Assembly: GCF_003610805.1 (NCBI RefSeq)
Contig: NZ_RAPF01000004.1
Coordinates: 310,001-374,000 of the forward strand
Direction: 5' to 3'
Length of the DNA stretch: 64,000 nt
Origin: Altericroceibacterium spongiae
GTDB lineage: Bacteria > Pseudomonadota > Alphaproteobacteria > Sphingomonadales > Sphingomonadaceae
The notes under the pieces were generated by a model. The model saw only the letters and a program-made list of their open reading frames with translations. It did no database searches and was not told the origin of the DNA. The position numbers and the translations under genes are program-made. Position 1 is the stretch's first letter; every line of letters begins with the position of its first letter. Of the stretch, positions 57,628 through 64,000 are shown in pieces.

Positions 57628-58602
57628 TTATCCGATGAGTTCGGCCACCATGCCCGGATAGCGCAGCACTGCATTATGGACGCGCACGATCCGGCGCATT
57701 TGGTCGACCATTAAAGCGAAATCGTCCTGGCTATTCTGGCGCATGATCCATCGCTGGGCGATACGGACTTGCTCGTAATATTCCGGAAATGTCTGTTGGC
57801 CCAGTTCGGTGATCTGGTAGATACGCTCCCGCTTATCGGTCTGCGAACGCTTCCAGCCGATCATTCCGCGCTTTTCCAGCCCGCGCATGATGACCGAACA
57901 GGTCGAAGGATCGAGCCCGAACAGTCGTGAAAAGGCTCCCTGTGTGATCGAGCGACGATGACGCAGAATGAACAGCAGCGAGAATTGCCGCAGTGTAACG
58001 TTAAGCCCGGCTGTGCGAGCGATACATTCTGCTTGAAGAGCCTGTAGTAAGCGGCGGACCAGAAAGCTTGTCGCATCGTCGAGATCGGGCGCGCCTTCTG
58101 ACGGATCGCGTTGCCAGGGAGGAGCGGCGGTTTCACCATCGCGAGCGATGTTTTGTAATATAGAGATAAGGGCCTGATGGGCTTCTGCGCTATCGCCTTG
58201 GGCAAGCCAGACCTGAAGCCTGGCAAAATGTTCCCTTATTGCTGTCATTTCGTCGCGTGCCCTATCGCTCAGATCGGCCAGCAGGACGCGTCGGTCCTTC
58301 GCATCGCTGTAACGTATCATGCGGCCAGCTTTTTCCAGATTACTGACAATATAGGCCGTTGTTGATTTGTCATTTCCTGCAGCCCGGGCCAGATCAATCT
58401 GTGACATCGCCCCGCGACGATCGATCAGCAGCATCAGTTCCGCCTGTGGTAAAGTGACATCCGGTGTCAGTTCGGCGAACAGAACCGTGCAAATCTGGTC
58501 AATGCGTGCGGCAAGAAATCCAGGCTTATAAAGAAACTGCTGCATTAATTCCGTGTCGGAATTAAACGTATCCTGTTCCGAAGCGAGAAGTGCAGTTTGC
58601 AT
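57628..58602 (-). CDS. Tandem MarR-domain transcriptional regulator
   Basis: 324 aa, twice the usual MarR length. The first winged helix-turn-helix is at residues about 35-130 (SQIDLARAAGNDKSTTAYIVSNLEKAGRMIRYSD with DRRVLLADLSD), the second at about 190-290 (TQGAFSRLFGLDPSTCSVIMRGLEKRGMIGW with DKRERIYQITE). Between them lies a linker of about 40 residues. The protein could be a dimer-like unit in one chain. Ribosome binding is weak. The AT-rich upstream region has two inverted repeats near the start that suit self-control. The ligand is unknown. Confidence 0.85.
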   Translation of the reverse strand: MQTALLASEQDTFNSDTELMQQFLYKPGFLAARIDQICTVLFAELTPDVTLPQAELMLLIDRRGAMSQIDLARAAGNDKSTTAYIVSNLEKAGRMIRYSDAKDRRVLLADLSDRARDEMTAIREHFARLQVWLAQGDSAEAHQALISILQNIARDGETAAPPWQRDPSEGAPDLDDATSFLVRRLLQALQAECIARTAGLNVTLRQFSLLFILRHRRSITQGAFSRLFGLDPSTCSVIMRGLEKRGMIGWKRSQTDKRERIYQITELGQQTFPEYYEQVRIAQRWIMRQNSQDDFALMVDQMRRIVRVHNAVLRYPGMVAELIG

Positions 58603-58648
58603 AGTAATGACTGCCGATTACCTGATTGTTATCCAATCCAAATACCAC

Positions 58649-58675
58649 CGAATGTTAGTATTCGAAAGCTACTAA
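58649..58675. promoter_or_regulatory. Overlapping inverted repeats, MarR operator candidate
   Basis: CGAAT/ATTCG with a 6-base centre and TTAGTA/TACTAA with a 9-base centre lie 47-73 bases upstream of the tandem MarR start. Confidence 0.4.
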
Positions 58676-58861
58676 TATCGTTGGTCAATAAGTAAAAGAA
58701 AACGTTAAAAATGCCTTTGATCGCTTCATGGGAGTGTAAATTATCTCGGTAAAATAAACAGAACCGCGCCTTATCCGCTTCTCCGCCTTAGGGTGAAACA
58801 CTGTATATAACCTATAGAAATTATTAATAAAATCACGGTACAAATTAACTTTGTTATCATC

Positions 58862-58896
58862 GCAAGGCGCAAAAAATGCACAAATGTACGCCTTGC
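58862..58896 (+). repeat. Leader hairpin ahead of the response regulator
   Basis: Perfect 8-base arms GCAAGGCG and CGCCTTGC around a 19-base AT-rich loop, 23 bases before the start codon. It could control translation or be an operator. Confidence 0.4.
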
Positions 58897-58918
58897 CTGA
58901 CATAGTGAGAGCGTGAAA

Positions 58919-59311
58919 ATGGGTCGCATCATTTACGCAGAGGATGATGAAATCGTTGCGCAGATTGTAATCGATGCGTTGATGAATGCCGGCCACGCTG
59001 TAGGGTGGCTACAGGACGGGGACGAGGCTTTGCGTGCTATGCGTTTTCGTCCACCGGATCTTGCTATTCTCGATCAGAATATGCCCGTTATGAACGGCGG
59101 AATGGTACTGCGTGAGATGCGTGTGATTGAAAGTCTGGTCATGGTACCGGTTCTCATGCTTACTGCTATTGATGCTAAGCAGAGCCAGAATATCGCCTTC
59201 TACGAAGGGGCGGATGACTACATGACAAAGCCGTTTGATCCGGATGAGCTCGTGTTTCGCGCAGAACAGCTCATGGATCAAAAATTCCGCCGTGCCCGGC
59301 CGACATTTTGA
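58919..59311 (+). CDS. Single-domain response regulator (receiver only)
   Basis: 130 aa receiver with no output domain, like CheY or DivK. The acidic pair is in YAEDDE (residues 7-11), the phosphoacceptor Asp52 in LAILDQNMP, a Thr at 82 and the conserved Lys104 in TKPFDPDE. The family gives an on/off signal to other proteins by phosphorylation. The start is taken as ATG 58919; GTG 58913 is an alternative adding two residues. No sensor kinase is nearby, so its partner is unknown. It ends against phoA. Confidence 0.9.
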   Translation: MGRIIYAEDDEIVAQIVIDALMNAGHAVGWLQDGDEALRAMRFRPPDLAILDQNMPVMNGGMVLREMRVIESLVMVPVLMLTAIDAKQSQNIAFYEGADDYMTKPFDPDELVFRAEQLMDQKFRRARPTF

Positions 59312-59350
59312 CGCCCCGGAGGCCACGTATCTTTACTGGCATCCGGGGCG
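59312..59350. terminator. Hairpin between the response regulator and phoA
   Basis: CGCCCCGGA (59312-59320) and TCCGGGGCG (59342-59350) form a 9-base stem with a 21-base loop, directly after the regulator stop. No T run; position suggests a two-way terminator. Confidence 0.5.
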
Positions 59351-59369
59351 GTCCTGTTCGCCGGACGAT

Positions 59370-60800
59370 TTACTTACTGTCCAGATTAAGCGCGTTGCTG
59401 ATGGTAAAGAACATATCGCTCTGATCGGTCAGTCCCAGAAAATTAGAAGCATGCGGACCGAAAGCCGCTACCCGAAGCTGCGTTCCGGTATGGCCCTGTG
59501 AACCTTCTTCCTGGGTAGCGTAATTGACTGTCATGACCGCATCGTCTGCTGTGATGAGCGACCGGGTGAGTCCAGGTGACTTCACATCGTTATAAACAAT
59601 CTGACTGGTATGGGCGTGGTCTGCGGTTACGATTACCAGAGTGTGTCTGTCGGCCCTGGCAAAATTCAATGCAACCTGCACGGCTTCATCGAGATCGACA
59701 GTTTCACCGATCTGGCCGCAAGGATTGGCAGCATGGTCCTGTTTGTCGATCGATGCGCCTTCGACCTGCAGGAAGAAGCCTTTTGGATTGGATTTCAGAA
59801 GATTGATCGCCTTGGCAGTCATTGCAGCAAGCTTGGGAATGTCGTTAGTGCGTTCGGGATTAGCGGTGCAGCGCACGGGTGCTTCATTGATATTGCCGTA
59901 GTGAGTGGCCCGAGGCCCGGTCCAGCGGGTCGGCATAGTGTCTTCTGAAAACAGCCCAAGTAAAGGTTTGCGCTGATTGGCTGTATCGACAGCAGCCAGC
60001 TCCTGAGCATTGCGTACAATGGTAAAGCCGCGTTCTAAGGCTTGAGTCGAAAGAGTTTTACCGGCCCACTCGCCGGCTTTTGCGGTGTCTTCGAAGGATG
60101 CCGAGCCGCCCCCTAGTGTCACATCGGGGCGCGAATCGAGCAGCTGCTCCGAAATGGAGCCTGCACCACCATTTTCGAGCGCATTTTCAGGACATTTTTC
60201 GCTGGTAACCGAAGGGCTGTAGCAGCGGCGCTGCACGACATGGGCGATCTGAGCTGCTGGTGTCGCATCCTGAATAGCGGCGGTGGAAACGTCACCTGTG
60301 GCATAGCCAGCCTGTTTTGCGAGCATAAGCAGGCTGGGATGCGGCTGGCCGTGAATATCAACGGAAATCGCGCCATTATAAGTCTTAACTCCGGTAGCCC
60401 ACTCACTGGCTGAGGCAGCTGAGTCCGTTACATAATTCGGTTTACCGGTTTCCCGGTGGAGCGAATAATGCGTGTATTGACCTGTAAACGGCAGAGCATC
60501 GATACCTTCGAAATAACCACCGGCGCCCTTTGCATAATTGCGCGCAACAGTGATCTCGGAATCGCCCATCCCATCGCCGATCAGCAAAATAACGTTGTGA
60601 ACGTCACCATCCTTTAGCAACCTACGATATTCGTCGGTCATATCGGTGGCCTTCAACCGCCTTGCTCCACCTTTTTCACTCAAAACGCCCTTGGCCGCGC
60701 GAGACAGGTTCGGGCTGTCCTGCGCCATACCGGCGGCAGACAGGGTAATACTTGTGGCGAGCACGCCGCTCAGAAGAACGGAACGGAATAGGCGGGGCAT
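59370..60800 (-). CDS. phoA: Periplasmic alkaline phosphatase PhoA
   Basis: Releases inorganic phosphate from organic esters. 476 aa with a signal peptide (residues 1-26). The nucleophile Ser127 is in [20 protein letters not shown], the same pattern as the E. coli enzyme; metal ligands include Asp76 (LLIGDGMGD) and the C-terminal [10 protein letters not shown]. Four Cys in the [12 protein letters not shown] and NPCGQI parts may form disulfides. Start ATG 60800 follows AGGAGTG; the open frame extends upstream across the Pho box. It has its own promoter, being separated from mscS by 86 bases. Confidence 0.95.
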   Translation of the reverse strand: MPRLFRSVLLSGVLATSITLSAAGMAQDSPNLSRAAKGVLSEKGGARRLKATDMTDEYRRLLKDGDVHNVILLIGDGMGDSEITVARNYAKGAGGYFEGIDALPFTGQYTHYSLHRETGKPNYVTDSAASASEWATGVKTYNGAISVDIHGQPHPSLLMLAKQAGYATGDVSTAAIQDATPAAQIAHVVQRRCYSPSVTSEKCPENALENGGAGSISEQLLDSRPDVTLGGGSASFEDTAKAGEWAGKTLSTQALERGFTIVRNAQELAAVDTANQRKPLLGLFSEDTMPTRWTGPRATHYGNINEAPVRCTANPERTNDIPKLAAMTAKAINLLKSNPKGFFLQVEGASIDKQDHAANPCGQIGETVDLDEAVQVALNFARADRHTLVIVTADHAHTSQIVYNDVKSPGLTRSLITADDAVMTVNYATQEEGSQGHTGTQLRVAAFGPHASNFLGLTDQSDMFFTISNALNLDSK

Positions 60801-60848
60801 AATCACTCCTGACAAATGGGGGCAACCTGAGAGGGCCCATTTCGCCCT

Positions 60849-60870
60849 ATGTATGACATGATAATGACAA
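60849..60870 (-). promoter_or_regulatory. Pho box upstream of phoA
   Basis: On the minus strand TTGTCAT (60870-60864), four bases, ATGTCAT (60859-60853), four bases: two 7-mers repeated at 11 bases, the PhoB binding pattern. It lies about 50 bases ahead of the phoA ATG, which marks it as a phosphate-starvation promoter. Confidence 0.8.
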
Positions 60871-60886
60871 AAGCCGGAGCGGGCGT

Positions 60887-62110
60887 TCAATTGATTCTCA
60901 GCGCTCGAAAATCACGACCGCTGGGCTGTTGGAAAAGCTGTAATCCAAATTCGGGCAGAATAGCGATCAGATGATCGAATATATCGGCTTGAATGGCTTC
61001 ATATTCGGTCCAGGCAGTGGTTTGCGTAAAGCAATAGATCTGTAGAGGCAGGCCCTGGGCGCTTGGGTCGAGCTGACGGACCATCAATATGCGATTGCTC
61101 CACAAGCTTGGATGGTGACGGAGATAGGCAATCACATAGGCTCGGAATGTTCCGATATTAGTGATCCGGCGTTGATTGAGCGGATCGCCATCGTCCAGCA
61201 TTCCGTTCCATTCGGTTAATTCTTTCGACTTTTCGTCCAGATAATCGGAAATCAGTGCGAAGCGATGAAGGTTACTGATCTGCTCCTCGGTAAGAAAACC
61301 GATTGTATTTTGATCGATAGGAAGTGCACGCATAATCCGTCGTCCCCCGGATTCTTCCATTCCCCGCCAGTTTTTATAACTTTCCGATATCAGTCGATGG
61401 GTTGGAATGGTGGTGATCGTTTTGTCCCAATTGCGAACTTTCACCGTGTGCAGTGCGATGTCGAACACTTCCCCGTCGGCGTTCAGATCGGGCATCTCGA
61501 TCCAGTCGCCGACGCGGAGCATGTCGTTCGATGTGAGCTGAACAGATGCCACCAGAGAGAGGATCGTGTCGCGAAATACCAGCAGAAGAACTGCGGCCAT
61601 CGCACCAAGTCCGGAGAGTATCAGTAGCGGGGATTGTTCGAGCAAAGCCGCAATGATCAGAATCGCGGCACCGGCGAACATCGCGATTTTCAGAACCTGA
61701 ATATAACCCTTGATTGGCCTGCTCGCCGCATCGGGACGGCGGCGATACAATTCGTTGGCAAAATTGAGTGCGTTATTGATTGCCAGAACGATTGTGAGAA
61801 TGATGAAAGCCGTGCAGATATTGCGCGTAAGCGATACCAGCTCGGGCGAAAGATGCGGAATGGCTGTAACACCGCCCGACACAATCAGCACCGGCACAAT
61901 ATTGGCAAGACGAGCGACAATTGCTGCCGGAGCGGGGGTGTCATGCGGCAAAAGCTGGATAGCAAAGCGCAGGATCACCTTTTTGACGATGAGATTGGCA
62001 AGGCTGGAAGCCAGAGCGAGAACGGCGATACCGATCAGGGTCTCGACCCAGAAAGGCAGGTCTTTTGCGATAGTAGGAATCAGGTCGGAGGCACTTGATA
62101 GGGAAGTCAT
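60887..62110 (-). CDS. MscS-family mechanosensitive channel, YbdG-like (second)
   Basis: Inner-membrane protein of 407 aa with about five spans (residues about 20-45, 65-85, 95-115, 140-160, 165-190). The MscS-type segment [53 protein letters not shown] (in residues about 165-220) is followed by [20 protein letters not shown], the YbdG-type pattern that differs from MscS itself in the pore region. The C-terminal domain is soluble. It lies upstream of phoA on the same strand but phoA has its own promoter. Osmotic adaptation is the family role. Confidence 0.9.
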   Translation of the reverse strand: MTSLSSASDLIPTIAKDLPFWVETLIGIAVLALASSLANLIVKKVILRFAIQLLPHDTPAPAAIVARLANIVPVLIVSGGVTAIPHLSPELVSLTRNICTAFIILTIVLAINNALNFANELYRRRPDAASRPIKGYIQVLKIAMFAGAAILIIAALLEQSPLLILSGLGAMAAVLLLVFRDTILSLVASVQLTSNDMLRVGDWIEMPDLNADGEVFDIALHTVKVRNWDKTITTIPTHRLISESYKNWRGMEESGGRRIMRALPIDQNTIGFLTEEQISNLHRFALISDYLDEKSKELTEWNGMLDDGDPLNQRRITNIGTFRAYVIAYLRHHPSLWSNRILMVRQLDPSAQGLPLQIYCFTQTTAWTEYEAIQADIFDHLIAILPEFGLQLFQQPSGRDFRALRIN

Positions 62111-62476
62111 GATAAAATGGCTGGCTCTTCTCTGATCGTGATCGGTCTGAAGTGGCGATAATTGCCGAGAGCGTTGTGCCTAGAGTGCTGGATTTCAATT
62201 GACAAATTTTGACTGTCTCAGCGCCTGTCGCGCTGCGTTTGCGAAGGGTGAGACGTTAGTCTCATTGTATTCAATATAGAGCGAAGGAGAGCTTTGATGA
62301 TAATCTATGCTGATAGTCTTTAAGCATTGTGAATCCTGCAAATTTGACGCTAATATCCTTTGATTGACGCATTATTTTCAACAAAATTAGGCAATTTTTG
62401 CCGAAATGACGCGTTCCTTGCTGTAAAACGCTATTCGGGCTGGACGGTCTCGTAATCCGGTGTATTTGTATCCAAC
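62111..62476. other. Divergent intergenic region mscS / tauE
   Basis: 366 bases, AT-rich. It holds two TTGACGC copies 20 bases apart (62344-62350, 62364-62370), each like a -35 element, and a hairpin GGCAA-TTT-TTGCC (62390-62402). No gene is supported. Confidence 0.5.
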
Positions 62477-63295
62477 GTGACTGACTATTCATCCTTGTTC
62501 GTTCCTCTGCTCGCGCTTCTCGCTGCAGGGGCGGGGGCCGGTTTCGCCGGTGGACTTTTTGGTATTGGGGGCGGCTTTGTCGTGGTTCCGGCCCTTATGC
62601 TGATCCTGCCATTACTGGGAGCTTCGCCGGGTGAGGTGACGCATGTTGCGATCGGAACCTCTCTGGCGACGATTATCTTTACTTCGCTGCGCTCGGTTTC
62701 GGCTCACGCCCGGCGTGACGCGGTGGATGTAAGCGTATTGCGAAGCTGGGCACCTTGGGTGGTATTGGGGACCGTGCTGGGTTCCTTCGTTGCAGGGCGT
62801 GTATCCAGTGTGACGCTGGCCATGATCTTCGGTGTCGGCGTGTTGCTCTTTGCCGCCTATTTTCTCATCCCGGCAAAAGCTGAGCGGCGTGCCTTTGCAG
62901 CTATGCCAGATGGTGCTGTGCGGATGAGTCTTGCCGGAGGTTTGGGCATGTTGTCCGCGCTGCTCGGCATTGGCGGGGGAACGATTGCAACCCTTGTGAT
63001 GACGAGTTGCGGCACGCCCATTCATCGTGCCATCGGGACAGCTTCGGGTATGGGCGCCATTATCGCGATACCTGGCACTATAGGTTTTATTGCCATCGGG
63101 CTGGCGCAGCCAGGTACGCCGTGGGGATCGTTCGGCTATGTCAATATACCTGCCGCGCTAGCCATTATTGCGACATCTATGCTGACCGCTCCGCTGGGCG
63201 TGGCGGCGGCGCACAAGCTCAGCCCAGCGCTGCTGCGCAAAGTTTTCGGAGTATATCTGGTCGTTGTAGGCGTGACGATGATGACCAATAGCTAA
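62477..63295 (+). CDS. TauE/SafE-family (sulfite or organosulfonate) exporter
   Basis: Integral membrane protein of 272 aa, about eight spans. The duplicated glycine-rich family motif is seen as AGFAGGLFGIGGGFVVVPAL near the start and ALLGIGGGTIATLVM in the second half. Members export sulfite, sulfoacetate or similar anions, or act on other substrates; which one is not evident. The start is GTG 62477 and lacks a clear ribosome binding site. The next gene starts within 20 bases. Confidence 0.88.
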   Translation: MTDYSSLFVPLLALLAAGAGAGFAGGLFGIGGGFVVVPALMLILPLLGASPGEVTHVAIGTSLATIIFTSLRSVSAHARRDAVDVSVLRSWAPWVVLGTVLGSFVAGRVSSVTLAMIFGVGVLLFAAYFLIPAKAERRAFAAMPDGAVRMSLAGGLGMLSALLGIGGGTIATLVMTSCGTPIHRAIGTASGMGAIIAIPGTIGFIAIGLAQPGTPWGSFGYVNIPAALAIIATSMLTAPLGVAAAHKLSPALLRKVFGVYLVVVGVTMMTNS

Positions 63296-63313
63296 ACAGT
63301 CAGGGGGCAGATG

Positions 63314-64000
63314 ATGACAGATGTAAATCGCAGATTGTTTCTAACAGGATCGGCCGCAGCTACAGGACTTGCCGCCATGGCAAATACGCAGGTCCTGGCG
63401 GCAACGGCACAGGCAAAACAGGTTGGCGGGCTGTTCGGTCCTCTTGCAGGCAATGCGCAGCTCAGTCGAAATGAAAACCCATTCGGCCCTGCGCCAAGCG
63501 CCTTGCAGGCCGTATCCGATACAATGGCGAAAGGCTGTTATTATGCCGATAGAGGTGTTCGCAAGCTGACCGAAATGATTGCGGAGCGGCATAATGTATC
63601 GCCTTCGCAGGTCGTTGTCGGTTCGGGATCGACGGAAATCCTTTCCGCCGTTGCTTTGGCCTGGGGGCGTAAGGGATCCATTCTGTGTCCCGGGCTCTTC
63701 TGGGACACGACGGTGCAATATGGTGAAAGGCAGGGCGCCAAGGCTATCCGCGTGCCACTGGCAGGCGATATGAATGTCGATCTGCCGGCCATGCAGGCAG
63801 CGATGAATGACAGCGTTTCGCTGGTCCATATCTGCAACCCGAACAACCCTACCGCGATGCTGGCCGATCCGGCCGCAATGCGCCGTTTCGCCGGACAGGT
63901 TTTGCCCAAAGCGACATTGCTTGTGGACGAAGCCTATAATGAGCTGGTCGATGACCCAGAGGGTAACTCGTTGATTGATCTGGTCCGTGACGGGAAAGAT
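63314..64000 (+). CDS. PLP aminotransferase with Tat-like leader (HisC-like), 3'-truncated by the window edge
   Basis: A class I/II aminotransferase, cut off after about 229 residues. The leader NRRLFLTGSAAATGLAA (residues 4-20) reads as a twin-arginine signal, which is unusual for this cytoplasmic family. Then NENPFGPAPSALQAV, YYADRGVRKLTEMIAERHNV, VGSGSTEIL and HICNPNNPTAMLAD match histidinol-phosphate-type aminotransferases. The PLP lysine lies beyond the window. Start at ATG 63314 (6 bases after AGGGGG); ATG 63311 is also possible. It follows the TauE gene by 18 bases, likely the same transcript. Confidence 0.82.
   Translation, partial: MTDVNRRLFLTGSAAATGLAAMANTQVLAATAQAKQVGGLFGPLAGNAQLSRNENPFGPAPSALQAVSDTMAKGCYYADRGVRKLTEMIAERHNVSPSQVVVGSGSTEILSAVALAWGRKGSILCPGLFWDTTVQYGERQGAKAIRVPLAGDMNVDLPAMQAAMNDSVSLVHICNPNNPTAMLADPAAMRRFAGQVLPKATLLVDEAYNELVDDPEGNSLIDLVRDGKD

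Larger units (their letters stand above)
58603..58918. other. AT-rich divergent region marR / response regulator
   Basis: 316 bases, much AT-richer than the window. Near marR are CGAAT-GTTAGT-ATTCG (58649-58664) and the overlapping TTAGTA-N9-TACTAA (58655-58675), candidate MarR operators. Near the regulator gene GCAAGGCG (58862-58869) and CGCCTTGC (58889-58896) can form a leader hairpin. No gene is seen. Confidence 0.5.

Overview
The window looks like chromosomal DNA from an alphaproteobacterium, most probably of the order Sphingomonadales. The grounds are the moderately high GC, two large TonB-dependent receptors, an FtsZ ending in the alphaproteobacterial tail motif, a SPOR protein and a YbjN-proC pair just after ftsZ, and the cobA-DUF2849-cysI-DUF934-cysH sulfur operon. 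Genus cannot be fixed from the sequence alone.

Region 1 (1-16.3 kb) is the division and cell wall (dcw) cluster, entered inside ftsI: ftsI-murE-murF-mraY-murD-ftsW-murG-murC-murB-ddl-ftsQ-ftsA-ftsZ. Most neighbours overlap by 1 to 4 bases, so translation is probably coupled. The only sizeable gap is the 116 bases before ftsZ. It holds a perfect DnaA box, a GANTC site and a promoter-like pair, which suggests cell-cycle control of ftsZ. Region 2 (16.3-27.4 kb) is housekeeping: an exported TPR/SPOR protein, a YbjN protein, proC, a Bax-inhibitor-like membrane protein, a proline-rich lipoprotein, tRNA-Ala(CGC), catalase (opposite strand), obgE, proB, an SDR epimerase and an exported VOC protein.

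Region 3 (27.6-46.1 kb) is accessory and catabolic. A TonB receptor converges on a three-gene periplasmic molybdenum hydroxylase (2Fe-2S subunit, Tat-exported Moco subunit, tri-haem cytochrome c). Next come mmsA, a divergent LysR regulator, a beta-alanine-type omega-aminotransferase, a small exported protein, an APC permease with a 9-base minisatellite in its C-terminal tail, and a Tat-exported spermidine-dehydrogenase-like flavoprotein. A second TonB receptor follows. Together these could oxidise a polyamine in the periplasm and carry the C3 amine through beta-alanine and malonate semialdehyde to acetyl-CoA. That pathway is inferred from context.

Region 4 (46.1-50.1 kb) is the assimilatory sulfate operon on the minus strand. 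Region 5 (50.1-52.5 kb) is a possible transferred segment: an unexplained 590-base stretch, a Rieske oxygenase and a divergent TetR regulator with a palindromic operator candidate. Region 6 (52.5-64 kb) holds sseA-metC-mscS in overlapping order, a proline-rich membrane protein, queF, a MarR protein with two fused MarR domains, a receiver-only response regulator, phoA behind a clear Pho box, a second MscS-family channel, a TauE/SafE exporter, and the start of a PLP aminotransferase with a Tat-like leader that runs off the end.

No rRNA, CRISPR array, insertion sequence or prophage was recognised.
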